Virus record (IMG/VR): IMGVR_UViG_3300046464_000277
Span: 1-20,166 of that record
Reading direction: 5' to 3' (one strand)
Length of the DNA stretch: 20,166 nt
From: a virus
The notes below the pieces were generated by a model that was not told the DNA's origin, made no database searches, and worked only from the letters and a program-made list of their open reading frames with translations. The translations under genes were made by a program, and so were the position numbers. Positions 1-8,676 of this stretch are shown here, in pieces; position 1 is the first letter of the stretch, and each line of letters begins with the position of its first letter.

Positions 1-1830
1 TGTAACAGAAGAACTATCTGCTACACTGTATGAACGAGTTAATCGGTATGCGCCTCTTTCTGCACTTGCGGCTGAGAAATGCATTGGATCCCATGGAGCA
101 CTCCAGTTTCCGCCCCAACCTAAACCATGCCTTGCGGCTATCTCACCGATGTTAAGTGGGAAGTCACAGCCTTGGTCTGCGCCTCTAGTCACACCTGGAT
201 TCCAACCAGCTGGTCTTGTTCGTGCATATCCGTTTGGTGCATATGCATTAATATCTATTGCGGCTCCCATTGCATGGAAGCTAGGTCTTGAACCACCTCT
301 TTGATTTCTATTACAGTAACCGCCCAATGTTTTAATAACGTATCCGGTTGCTTCTAAATCATCAATTAATCCTTGGAAGTTAGATTGGAATATTGCCGCA
401 ACCTGACAGCCTACTCCATTACTTGCACGTATAGATGCCAAGCCTTCTCCGGGAGGAAGCCCAGGAACATCTTCGTTTGATGTTTCATTTGAATCTTGAT
501 TTGCGGCATCCATTTGTCCAGATGCACTATTTGGATCACTTGCTATTTCATTACCAGCGTTTTGTGTTTCGTTGTTATTCTCGCCAGGCGTAGACCCATC
601 TGCGGCTTTTTGTACTGTTTCTGTACCACGCAAGAAAGGTTCATGTGTTGGGAATTTAGGTATAATACTTTTTTCAATTACTGTGTTTTCTAAATTCTGA
701 ATATCTGGTTGTGTTTCTAATGGTATATCATAAGCGATAGAAGCCATAGGACCATTAAGATGTAGCTTGCCATTAACTGTAGAAACATACATACTTGTTT
801 CAACTTTCTGATGTAGTGACCCACCACTTTCATAAAACTGCGAACCAATAGTCTTAGTATGCATTTGATTATCTACGTTAATATTATAATTGTTTATAGC
901 ATGTAGATTAATATTTTCACCAGCTTCAAGGTTTATATTTTTATCTGCACGTAGATTGAAATCTTTTTCTGTACGCATCGACAATGATCCTTCAGCATAA
1001 ACCATCACTTCACCATCTGCTCCAATTTCAACCCAACCGGAACCTGAACTATTGATTGCATATACAAAATCATTTGTGCCATCAACAATAACTTGTGCGC
1101 CTGAACCTGTCGAAATTCTAATTTGATTAGGGTGTATTGTGCCATCGTCTCCGACAGACCCATCATCCATTGTAATTCCATTACCACCTGGTGTAGTCCA
1201 GCCATAAACTTTTGAGTGTTGCGTTGTTTCATAGTTTGCATCACGTAATGGACTTGCAGTAGATTGTCCTCGTTTATTATCAGAAAATATACCTTGACTT
1301 GCTGAGTTTACATTTCTGTTAGAATTTCCTTGGTCTGCTTCATCTGTATTTTGTAATTCTGCTAATGTGTTAGGTGTAGACTTTGCAACTTTAACATCTT
1401 TGGCAATTCCTTCACCCATTCCACTGCCGTCAGGATTGGCAGTACCTGCCGCACCACCTGGTACAGTGCCGGGAACTTCTTGTGCAACTGCGAACCAATA
1501 ACCTTCGTTTAGATTTCCGTTATCTGCAAAGAAAACTAATATAGTAACTCCGCCATCTGGTGGGACAGAGAACATACCATATGAACCTTGAGAGTTTGAG
1601 CCTCCGAAAGAACTTGCATACATAAAATACATTGGCTCATCTGGATCTCCGCCCAATTTAGGAACATAAGCCGCTATACGTCCTCGTCCTTCTGGATCTG
1701 GTTTCCCTCCAACAGTTATGGCTTTGTATATACCACTTTTAATATTCTGTAAAATAGGATTTTCTTGCGACTTTCGATTACTCAAAAGAGATTTTGCAAG
1801 ACTGTTTCCTATAGTAGATTGATTAGCCAT
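1..1830 (-). CDS. 5: gp5-like baseplate central spike with C-terminal M15 peptidase (partial, C-terminus beyond left edge)
   Basis: Reads leftward from ATG at 1830 and stays open to base 1, giving 610 codons without a stop. Residues about 38-120 resemble the gp5/VgrG OB-fold (PDPEGRGRIAAYVPKLGG, later VPPDGGVTILVFFADNGN). Residues about 255-320 are short repeats of the spike beta-helix type (LSMRTEKDFNLRADKNINLE). The T4 lysozyme insert between OB-fold and helix is absent. Residues about 480 onward instead match a zinc M15 (VanY/endolysin-type) peptidase: SFHAMGAAID gives H519 and D526, and WDPMHF gives H584, the expected ligand set. It should form the membrane-piercing spike and cut peptide cross-links in peptidoglycan. 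Its ATG overlaps the upstream stop by 8 nt (ATGGCTAA), so translation is probably coupled. The family call is firm; the peptidase activity is inferred from the motif. Confidence 0.87.
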   Translation of the reverse strand, partial: MANQSTIGNSLAKSLLSNRKSQENPILQNIKSGIYKAITVGGKPDPEGRGRIAAYVPKLGGDPDEPMYFMYASSFGGSNSQGSYGMFSVPPDGGVTILVFFADNGNLNEGYWFAVAQEVPGTVPGGAAGTANPDGSGMGEGIAKDVKVAKSTPNTLAELQNTDEADQGNSNRNVNSASQGIFSDNKRGQSTASPLRDANYETTQHSKVYGWTTPGGNGITMDDGSVGDDGTIHPNQIRISTGSGAQVIVDGTNDFVYAINSSGSGWVEIGADGEVMVYAEGSLSMRTEKDFNLRADKNINLEAGENINLHAINNYNINVDNQMHTKTIGSQFYESGGSLHQKVETSMYVSTVNGKLHLNGPMASIAYDIPLETQPDIQNLENTVIEKSIIPKFPTHEPFLRGTETVQKAADGSTPGENNNETQNAGNEIASDPNSASGQMDAANQDSNETSNEDVPGLPPGEGLASIRASNGVGCQVAAIFQSNFQGLIDDLEATGYVIKTLGGYCNRNQRGGSRPSFHAMGAAIDINAYAPNGYARTRPAGWNPGVTRGADQGCDFPLNIGEIAARHGLGWGGNWSAPWDPMHFSAASAERGAYRLTRSYSVADSSSVT

Positions 1831-2809
1831 TGTTTATTTTCCTATACGCTTGATGTATGTTTTTAGCTAAATCTTTATTCGCAATTTCATCAAAATGCCC
1901 ACAACTTAGCCTACTATAATCAAGTGGTGTATTGATAATTTCTACTTTTCTGTCTAAAGTATTCATATCATTTATGTATTTATTTGCCAATTCCATTGCA
2001 TCTGGTAAAATATTATACTGTTCCCAAAATCCTATATTAACAAATATAATATTCCATTTGTTTGCAAGAGTTAACCAATGCAATCGTCTTAATATTATCT
2101 CAACATTTTTAATAAAAGAATTTGCATTAGTATTAATATGTAGCATATGCGCCGCCCAAGATTCGTCTAATGCTTTTTGGGCTTTTGCACTACGTTTGTT
2201 AAAATTTGTATGAAACTCTTGCGATGCTTCTGGTAGTTCCCATAGAATTTCTGGATCAACTATCGGCATTTTTCTTATTCCTAAATTTGGATTAATATTT
2301 GCATTTGTATCCCAAGCTCTTAGTAGCTCATTGTATATTGGCTTAGTTGGTTTGTCTATACCAGGTGACAAAATGTTCATATACCATGCATGTCTCATCA
2401 TCGAGGACATACTATACACAATAGTTTTTGTCTGTTTAGACTTTGGTTCATTTGTCCATTGTTCTAATCTTCGCATTATTGTTTCGTTTCCAGAACCAGG
2501 TTTTGCTAAATTTATCCAAAACTTATTTTTATCTTTTTTATTCAATAACGCACTCAAGCACCATTTCTCTGGTAACCCATCGCCAAACATAAAACTATCA
2601 CCGAATATAGGAATTATTTCTTCTTCGAAATCTTCAAAATTTGTTAAGTCTGTTCTTGTAGGCCAAGCATTAGGCCATACTTCTTTTTGTTCACCAAATT
2701 TAGGGTCAATGGTATACGGAGTATAATATGTTTTATCCATATCATGTCTTCCATCATCAAACAACTTACTGAAAGTTGAATACTCATTATTAAATTCGTT
2801 AGTCTTCAT
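1823..2809 (-). CDS. SGNH/GDSL hydrolase-like protein in the baseplate operon
   Basis: A 328-aa protein. Residues 67-76 (PIFGDSFMFG) form a GDS(F) block I with candidate nucleophile S72. INLAKPGSGNET (99-110) could supply the oxyanion-hole Gly and Asn. The C-terminal SCGHFDEIANKDLA resembles block V with the catalytic His, but the usual Asp three residues before the His is replaced by Ser, so the triad is not fully canonical. SGNH enzymes are esterases or deacylases. In a phage baseplate operon such an enzyme could deacetylate surface glycan or be a structural derivative; that is inference. It starts 8 nt after the hub stop and overlaps gp5 by 8 nt, so it belongs to the same transcript. No signal peptide or membrane segment is seen. 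Confidence 0.62.
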   Translation of the reverse strand: MKTNEFNNEYSTFSKLFDDGRHDMDKTYYTPYTIDPKFGEQKEVWPNAWPTRTDLTNFEDFEEEIIPIFGDSFMFGDGLPEKWCLSALLNKKDKNKFWINLAKPGSGNETIMRRLEQWTNEPKSKQTKTIVYSMSSMMRHAWYMNILSPGIDKPTKPIYNELLRAWDTNANINPNLGIRKMPIVDPEILWELPEASQEFHTNFNKRSAKAQKALDESWAAHMLHINTNANSFIKNVEIILRRLHWLTLANKWNIIFVNIGFWEQYNILPDAMELANKYINDMNTLDRKVEIINTPLDYSRLSCGHFDEIANKDLAKNIHQAYRKINNG

Positions 2810-2817
2810 TCTATTTC

Positions 2818-5800
2818 CTACGGCGTTGGTGGGTTAACTATCACAAAATCAGCGGCATTAAATCGAACGCCTATTTGCAATGCACCAGTTTCTGGGTTTC
2901 TACTATCTTCATTTGCAACTCCCGATGCAGTTGTTACCGCAATATCTGGGTACTCATTGGCTATTGTATTTTTTAAATTCATTGGGTTTAGTCCAGGTTT
3001 ATAATATTCAAATGATCCAACAGGCGCAGTTGAATCGACTAATCCAAAATGTGTTACTGGGTCTGTTATCGTTTGTATTGTTCCTGAAGAGTCTCTATAT
3101 GTTATAGGACCAATTGCACTGTAATCTAATACTTGCGAGGTGTAAGTTTCTCCATCAAAAGTTTCTGTTAATGTTGTTCTTGGTGCCGCTTCAACTTTGG
3201 TTAATATATCATTGTACACATCTTTTGCATTAGTATATTGTGCAACTTGTGAAGCAGACACTTCTCCGTCTGATATTGCATCAACTATATTACTGTTAGA
3301 AATTGATGTGCCAGTCCTATCACCAAGTGTTTCAACTACTATTATAGGTGCAGTAGCATTTGGTTCTTTGATTGGTACTGCAACATTTTCATATTTAATT
3401 TCGCCATTTTCTTCAACTGGTATTATACCAGTAGTTACACCATCGGTTGAACTTAAATCACTTCTTATATCATTTACTTCGGTTTGTAATTTAGATGCAA
3501 GTTCTTCGTCACTTTCTCTTCCTGCTTCTGTCCAATACCAACTCTCTAATCTTTCTTCTGTGTCTTTTAGTTCTGCTTCTTTTTCATTTAGCAACTCTAA
3601 TTTCTTTTGTTTCTTCAATGCATCTATTGCCTCTCCTCTAGTTCCTGAGGTTGCGTTTGTTGTAATTGTATCAATAGTGCTTTCTATTGCTTTGACTTCC
3701 GAATATTCTTGGTCTGTTAAATCATGTAAACTTCTGCCATCGATAATATTAATGGCTTTTTGGTTCAATGCTGAAACTTTGTCTGCTTCGTTTACTGTAA
3801 GAGTATTAAGCCCAACATCAACTGAATAATTTCTTGTGCCAAGTCCTGTTCGGTAACTTTCTACGTTTACCTGATGTCCGTGATTTTCTATTGGAACAGT
3901 ACCGTCAAGAATTGACGCGGCACCATTGATACTTGCCGCCTTTTCTGCATTGGTTGTGTTAGGGTCGTTCACATCTATCGTTTCTAAATCAGACATTATT
4001 GATTGTGGATCTTTTATAATATCATCCTCGCCTTTAAGGTATCGTTCTGATTCTATTCGATTTGCTTCGTTTACCTTAGTTAGTGCTTCTTGGTCTAATC
4101 CTGTTACAGTTGTTCCCACGGTTGCATTTTCAGTTGCCTCAAGTGCGTGGTCTATCTCTGCCATAGTTTGTGCTGTTACAGTATAACCTTCGTCTATGGC
4201 TTCATTGTAAGCATTTCGAGTTGCATCCGATACTGACTCATTTCCTGTTTGATAATCGTCTGCTAATCTTTTTGCAATCTTTTGTGCAGATTGTTGTACC
4301 GCAATACAAGATTGTTCATGACCTAATGCACATAGTCCCTCGGCCTGTTGTCTAGCAAGTGCTAATTGTTTTGCAACTGATTCATTTGGAACTGCGTAAT
4401 CGTTTTGGTTTGAAGGTTCAAGAAAGTTATTTGTTGCAGTTTGTAATGCCATGACCGCATGCGGTCCCGCACCATCTATATCAACTACATACACATCGCC
4501 CTCTGGTGTTATTCCAGTACCTGCGCCCTGTGGTGCAACTATATCATCTGCAAATTCTTTTGCTTCCGCGTCTTCTTTTGCATTTGGATTCACAACAGCA
4601 TCGCCTCCATCATTGAGTCCTAATCTATCTTGTACTGGTAATTGAAAATAACCGTCTGACATTAATTCTGGATTAGGAGCTCCTAGTACTGCATCTACTG
4701 TTTGAAATTCTTCCGCCGCTGGTATCTTTACCATTTGTAATGTTTGTGTAAATAATCCACCACTGAATGAACTAATAACTGAGTTAACAGAATATACACT
4801 AGTCATTAGTCGTGTCTTTTTTATTCCATCATAATTTTCTGCATCTAGTCCTACTCTCTCTGGGTTATTTAAATAAACGCCTTCTGCTTTATCTGTAACT
4901 AAGATAAGATAATTTACTCCATTAATATTCGTAGAATGCATTTTATATTCATCAAGTGCATTTGCATTGCCGTATTTTGCTTTTATCATAGAAGGAGAAT
5001 ACACGCTATCTACCCAATATGGGTCTCCTTTGATAGTCATTTGTGCATTCATCATACTTAAATTATTATTTCTTCCTTCATAATATTTTGCTTGTGCAAG
5101 TTCAATATCTTCTTGGTCAGCCGATTTAATAACATTCAAGTTAGTAGGATTTTCTAATAATGATTTAGTAATACGTGAAAAGTTAACTGGGTTTTCTACA
5201 AGTGCTTTTAATAAACTATCAAATTGGTCAAGACTTAATTTACTAATCATTTCTTTATCTAAATTTTCAGTAAGTATAAGTTCCTGTCCTTCACTGCCAG
5301 GGAATAATCCCAAGTCATTCCAATTGTCTCCGATGGTTGAAGTGCTTTCAATAATTTTAGTTGAGTATAGTTGTCCCAATGCCTCACGCATTAAGTCATT
5401 TTGTGCAATTTCATTTTCTTTTTCTTCTCTTAGTAAATCATTTTGACTTTGGTTTGAATCTTGTATTTGATTAAATAGCTTGTTACGATTTTCACGAACT
5501 TCTCCCTTCATAATATCTTGAAGAATTTCATACTCTTGTGAATCTTCATCAAACATACTCATCATTTGATTTGCATCAGCATTTTGAATTTGTTCATATA
5601 TTTTTTGTGCTTCGGCGGCCTCTCCTGGTCCACCAACACGACTCATAAGTCTGTCTCTGAATTCGTTTCGTACTTCTGCACTAAGGTCTGCAAATTGTCC
5701 TTCAAGTGTTCGAGCGTTTGCTCTATGCATTCTAAGTGTTTCACCCAATGTTCCAGACTCTTCTTCCAGTTCTGTTAGCTTCTGTTGGGCTCTTTCATCG

Positions 5801-7683
5801 ATTTGTGTACGCCAATCTCCAACTGCTTCTAAGAAACCATTTGCCATGTAGGTATCGCTAGGTTTTACGTATGCTTTTTGAAGTTGATTATCCAGTGATA
5901 TAGTTAAATCTAATATGTGTTCATTCCTACCAGTATATTGATAGTAATATCTTTTATTACAATGACCTTCTAAGAATATACTTCTTAAAACTTTTGCAGT
6001 ATCTTCTGTTAGCTTTGCGTTGTGTGATTGATTTTGTACTATTAAACTTTTTTGCACAGTTAAAAAATAATTTACTTCATAAGTTTGTTTACTTGTCAAT
6101 ACATTATAGCCACCTAACTTAGGTGTTGCATGTGGTAGAACTCTAAACAAGTTTGATAGTTGAGGAGAATCATCAGTTAGTGCTTCTCTAATTAAACTTG
6201 AGTTTAAACAAATACTTTCTATTGCATTATATATAGATGAACCAGGCGTTATAACACCAGTTTGCTGTCCTATTTTAACACTAGCTGTTTCAGATGTTTC
6301 ATTATTTCCAGATGAAGTATTGGGAACATCCGGAGAAGTCATTTGGCCTTGACCAAACATTTGTTTAAAATCGTCAGACATTTCGAAATTATATTCATTA
6401 ATAAAATCTGAGTTTGACGTTACTGCTTTTTCTTCTATCTTTGCATTTAGTTTTTTAAAGAAGTTGTCTAGTGTTTCTTCTAAGGTAGCCGCAACATCAA
6501 ATTCAAAGTTATAATCCATTTGAGACAGTTCAGTATCAGCTACTACTTTATCATTTACGATTGTACCATCTAATATTAAGTTTGTACCTTTACTTTCTGT
6601 TTGAGATTGTAGTTCATTATATTTTGTAATAACAAATGGGAATATTTTTGTAGCGGGTAAGTTTCTAACTTGGTTGCCACTTTCATCATAACCCTTAAAG
6701 CGTACTTTCATAAAGAATATTGCATTCTGTAAGTCAGGATATCCGCACAATAAAATACTGTTTTGTAACATATCAGGCAAAGAAGTTCCGCCAACTTGGC
6801 TGATAGTAAATTGTAAATTAGTGGCAGTACCTGCCATTTTTGATGCTGAACCAGTTCCGTTACCGACACTAGTGATAGTTAAATCTGTAATGTTTAATTC
6901 TGTGGTGACGCCCGTTCTTGCTATCGTAATCACATTCATGTTGTTAGTAGGCCAAGCATCGTTTACCACATCGTCTATAAGTTGTGGAGTCTGTTCATAG
7001 GCAAGAAACTTATTTGCTTCTTGTTGGTTAACAACAAACAAATCTAAATTGTAAGTATAATGTTCAAACGCATCTAATTCATTTTCCCAAAATAAATTAT
7101 TCGATTCCATATTTTTTAATAAACTGGACAAACTTCCTGAACCAGATATCGCATTACTTTTTAGGCTTCTCGTATCGTCAATTCCTTGAGTTGGGGGTTC
7201 ACTAAGCTGTTCGCCATTTGAAAATAAATCACGCTGAGTATCATCATCAATAACAGGAGAACTATCAGGTATATTACCATATGCCATGTCCAACCCAGTA
7301 CCGATACTGTCTGCGAAATAGGCAGATGCTTCATTTCCGCCTTCTTTTTGAATCATTGCACTTACCATTTTTTCTGCTAGTTCTGGATTAGCAGATAAAT
7401 CAATAGGAGTATTTTTATCTATTCCCATTTTATTTGCTACAAAATCTACATATCCAGATGTATCATTTTCATTAGGAGGAGCCCAACGTTGAATCATTCC
7501 CTCTACATCAGTTAGTCCGTGCCTATCTTGGTAAGTTTCTAGCGTTTTGCCTAAAGCCCTTACTCCATGCTCAGGCGTAGCAAATGAAACAAATGAACCA
7601 TCGCCACCTGTTGCACCTTGCCATGCTGTTGCATTGCTTCTGATGTTACCTGGGTTATTATTTCTTACGCTTCTGACTGCCAT
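2818..7683 (-). CDS. Giant baseplate hub-type virion protein with N-terminal muralytic-like domain
   Basis: A 1621-aa protein. Residues 1-135 (RNNNPGNIR, FATPEHGVRALGKTLETY, QRWAPPNENDTSGYVDFVA, then a helical IQKEGG segment) match the lysozyme-like domain often annotated as phage structural protein P5, a peptidoglycan glycan-strand hydrolase candidate. Residues about 190-620 are beta-rich. About 620-800 are charged and glutamine-rich, consistent with coiled coil. Residues about 880-1010 contain IKGDPYWVDSVYSPSM and SSFSGGLFTQTLQMVKIP, phrases typical of hub proteins of the gp27 or late-control-D kind. The C-terminal 600 residues are Thr/Ala/Asp-rich with another charged helical stretch near 1370-1440, and I do not recognise them. 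Position between gp53 and gp5 supports a hub role. Marine T4-likes carry very large proteins at this locus (VrlC type); I cannot decide orthology by eye. Confidence 0.65.
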   Translation of the reverse strand: MAVRSVRNNNPGNIRSNATAWQGATGGDGSFVSFATPEHGVRALGKTLETYQDRHGLTDVEGMIQRWAPPNENDTSGYVDFVANKMGIDKNTPIDLSANPELAEKMVSAMIQKEGGNEASAYFADSIGTGLDMAYGNIPDSSPVIDDDTQRDLFSNGEQLSEPPTQGIDDTRSLKSNAISGSGSLSSLLKNMESNNLFWENELDAFEHYTYNLDLFVVNQQEANKFLAYEQTPQLIDDVVNDAWPTNNMNVITIARTGVTTELNITDLTITSVGNGTGSASKMAGTATNLQFTISQVGGTSLPDMLQNSILLCGYPDLQNAIFFMKVRFKGYDESGNQVRNLPATKIFPFVITKYNELQSQTESKGTNLILDGTIVNDKVVADTELSQMDYNFEFDVAATLEETLDNFFKKLNAKIEEKAVTSNSDFINEYNFEMSDDFKQMFGQGQMTSPDVPNTSSGNNETSETASVKIGQQTGVITPGSSIYNAIESICLNSSLIREALTDDSPQLSNLFRVLPHATPKLGGYNVLTSKQTYEVNYFLTVQKSLIVQNQSHNAKLTEDTAKVLRSIFLEGHCNKRYYYQYTGRNEHILDLTISLDNQLQKAYVKPSDTYMANGFLEAVGDWRTQIDERAQQKLTELEEESGTLGETLRMHRANARTLEGQFADLSAEVRNEFRDRLMSRVGGPGEAAEAQKIYEQIQNADANQMMSMFDEDSQEYEILQDIMKGEVRENRNKLFNQIQDSNQSQNDLLREEKENEIAQNDLMREALGQLYSTKIIESTSTIGDNWNDLGLFPGSEGQELILTENLDKEMISKLSLDQFDSLLKALVENPVNFSRITKSLLENPTNLNVIKSADQEDIELAQAKYYEGRNNNLSMMNAQMTIKGDPYWVDSVYSPSMIKAKYGNANALDEYKMHSTNINGVNYLILVTDKAEGVYLNNPERVGLDAENYDGIKKTRLMTSVYSVNSVISSFSGGLFTQTLQMVKIPAAEEFQTVDAVLGAPNPELMSDGYFQLPVQDRLGLNDGGDAVVNPNAKEDAEAKEFADDIVAPQGAGTGITPEGDVYVVDIDGAGPHAVMALQTATNNFLEPSNQNDYAVPNESVAKQLALARQQAEGLCALGHEQSCIAVQQSAQKIAKRLADDYQTGNESVSDATRNAYNEAIDEGYTVTAQTMAEIDHALEATENATVGTTVTGLDQEALTKVNEANRIESERYLKGEDDIIKDPQSIMSDLETIDVNDPNTTNAEKAASINGAASILDGTVPIENHGHQVNVESYRTGLGTRNYSVDVGLNTLTVNEADKVSALNQKAINIIDGRSLHDLTDQEYSEVKAIESTIDTITTNATSGTRGEAIDALKKQKKLELLNEKEAELKDTEERLESWYWTEAGRESDEELASKLQTEVNDIRSDLSSTDGVTTGIIPVEENGEIKYENVAVPIKEPNATAPIIVVETLGDRTGTSISNSNIVDAISDGEVSASQVAQYTNAKDVYNDILTKVEAAPRTTLTETFDGETYTSQVLDYSAIGPITYRDSSGTIQTITDPVTHFGLVDSTAPVGSFEYYKPGLNPMNLKNTIANEYPDIAVTTASGVANEDSRNPETGALQIGVRFNAADFVIVNPPTP

Positions 7684-7689
7684 TGTACA

Positions 7690-7983
7690 CTACTTCATTT
7701 CGTCTAATTGATTTTTGCTAGGTATTTTAATTTTAGTACCCGCTGTGAAATCGTTTATCGGGTCCTGAATAGTATCAGGATTTCTTTTAGCAAAAACCCA
7801 CCAGTATTTGGAAGTACCATATAGGTCATAACTACACAAATCAGGTCTAAGATTGTAGTTCTGTGGTATAGTATACGTTTCGTCTAACGCACTTTTTTGT
7901 AAGTAGACAGGATTTTGTATGTCTAGTACTTTATTTTTTATTACCGCAGTTTTCTTCCACGGTGAAGTTGGATCATATGCCAT
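7690..7983 (-). CDS. 53: gp53-like baseplate wedge subunit
   Basis: A 97-aa protein. The core YDLYGTSKYWWVFAKRNPD, followed by DPINDFTAGTKIKIPS, is the LysM-like pattern seen in T4 gp53 and its relatives (YxLYGxxxxWWxxxxxN, then xAGxxIxIP). T4 gp53 is about twice as long, so this is the compact version common in marine T4-likes. It joins wedges around the hub in the known T4 baseplate. The ATG (7981-7983) overlaps the upstream stop by one base (TAATG), a strong sign of translational coupling, and it ends 6 nt before the giant hub gene. The family call rests on the WW/LysM signature and position between the tube-initiator and hub genes. Confidence 0.8.
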   Translation of the reverse strand: MAYDPTSPWKKTAVIKNKVLDIQNPVYLQKSALDETYTIPQNYNLRPDLCSYDLYGTSKYWWVFAKRNPDTIQDPINDFTAGTKIKIPSKNQLDEMK

Positions 7984-8552
7984 TATACATACCCCTTACT
8001 AGCTAAACGCCCATTCAAATAATCATTCATAGTAAAGTTTTCTCTAACGTTCTTTGGAGAATATGTTGTAGTCAATGACATAACAAACATATTTTGTACT
8101 GGAACTCTTGCGCCGCTTCTTGTATTAATATAGTCAATATCAGAGTCTAAGTTCCACGTAAAGTCTCTTATTAGCACGGGAACATTTGTGTAAATACCAT
8201 GTGCATCTAACCTTAATATCGGTGGGGGTAATCCAGCATTTGCTGACTGCATACCGAAATCCATCTTTAATGCACCCCTCATAAAGTTGGCCATCTGTAA
8301 TACTGTGTCTGCTTCTTGTTCACTGCGAACAATAATAGGAGCTGTCATGTTAAATTCTGTATTTGAAGACATATCAAACGCTCTTTGTTGAAAGTTTGTA
8401 TGCGATAGGTCATATGAACTATACCCAGTACTTGTCAACACTGTTATCGTTGGTGTATACGGAAATTGTATTGCACCAAGCCCAGACGCACCTAAACGAC
8501 CACTAGGGTCACGTATAGTTACGGGCTGTTGTTCTTTGTAGATATTATCCAT
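7983..8552 (-). CDS. Baseplate tail-tube initiator/cap protein (gp54/gp48-like)
   Basis: A 189-aa protein and the first gene of the leftward baseplate operon. Recognisable stretches are AIQFPYTPTITVL near the start, DLSHTNFQQRAF, a central LPPPILRLDAHGIYTNVPVLI, DSDIDYINT, VPVQNMFVMSLTTTYSP, and a C-terminal NGRLASKGYV. This pattern is what I associate with the tube-platform proteins of marine T4-likes, which cap the baseplate and start tail-tube polymerisation. T4 has two paralogues (gp48, gp54), and I cannot tell which one this is. The ATG has a good AAGGAG ribosome site 7-8 nt upstream and lies just downstream of a late-type promoter, so it is probably expressed late under gp55. Confidence 0.65.
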   Translation of the reverse strand: MDNIYKEQQPVTIRDPSGRLGASGLGAIQFPYTPTITVLTSTGYSSYDLSHTNFQQRAFDMSSNTEFNMTAPIIVRSEQEADTVLQMANFMRGALKMDFGMQSANAGLPPPILRLDAHGIYTNVPVLIRDFTWNLDSDIDYINTRSGARVPVQNMFVMSLTTTYSPKNVRENFTMNDYLNGRLASKGYV

Positions 8553-8572
8553 GTTATACTCCTTGTTTCTTG

Positions 8573-8580
8573 TATTTATC
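8573..8580 (-). promoter_or_regulatory. T4-type late promoter for the baseplate operon
   Basis: On the minus strand the octamer reads GATAAATA (followed by CA). T4 late promoters are TATAAATA and marine T4-likes use NATAAATA. It lies about 20 nt before the first baseplate ATG, with an AAGGAG site between, giving a very short leader. There is no matching -35, as expected for gp55-dependent promoters. Confidence 0.7.
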
Positions 8581-8584
8581 GTTA

Positions 8585-8604
8585 CTTAAACTTCGAAGTT
8601 TAAG
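8585..8604. promoter_or_regulatory. 20-bp perfect palindrome in divergent control region
   Basis: CTTAAACTTCGAAGTTTAAG is perfectly self-complementary. It lies 4 nt upstream of the late motif of the leftward operon and 18 nt upstream of the -35 of the rightward promoter. The core TAAACT-TCGA-AGTTTA shares both half-sites with the palindrome at 16723-16738. It could be a repressor or activator operator; a hairpin role is less likely because no T-run follows on either strand. Confidence 0.6.
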
Positions 8605-8622
8605 AATATATACAATTAGCAC

Positions 8623-8651
8623 TTGACATTGGTTTTCATATGTATTATAAT
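8623..8651 (+). promoter_or_regulatory. Consensus sigma70-type promoter for the gp55-gp47-gp46 cluster
   Basis: TTGACA at 8623-8628 and TATAAT at 8646-8651, separated by exactly 17 nt: a perfect bacterial housekeeping consensus. Transcription should start near 8658, just ahead of the gp55 ribosome site (AGGAG at 8665-8669). This implies host-polymerase (early) transcription of the sigma and recombination genes. Confidence 0.85.
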
Positions 8652-8676
8652 TAATAATATTAATAGGAGCAAAACC

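Noticed and set aside
1976-1984. AATAAATA-like late motif (-) inside the SGNH gene
   Set aside because: It is within coding sequence about 145 nt from the gp5 start, and such AT-rich octamers are expected by chance; gp5 is already in an overlapping operon.
2331-5778. Several plus-strand open frames up to 210 codons opposite the SGNH and hub genes
   Set aside because: They are antisense shadows with low-complexity Ser/Val/Leu content, no ribosome sites and no family resemblance.
8623-8676. Longer gp55 start giving an N-terminal MTLVFICIII extension
   Set aside because: The extension overlaps the promoter -35/-10 and has no ribosome site; ATG 8677 has a strong AGGAG and matches the family start.
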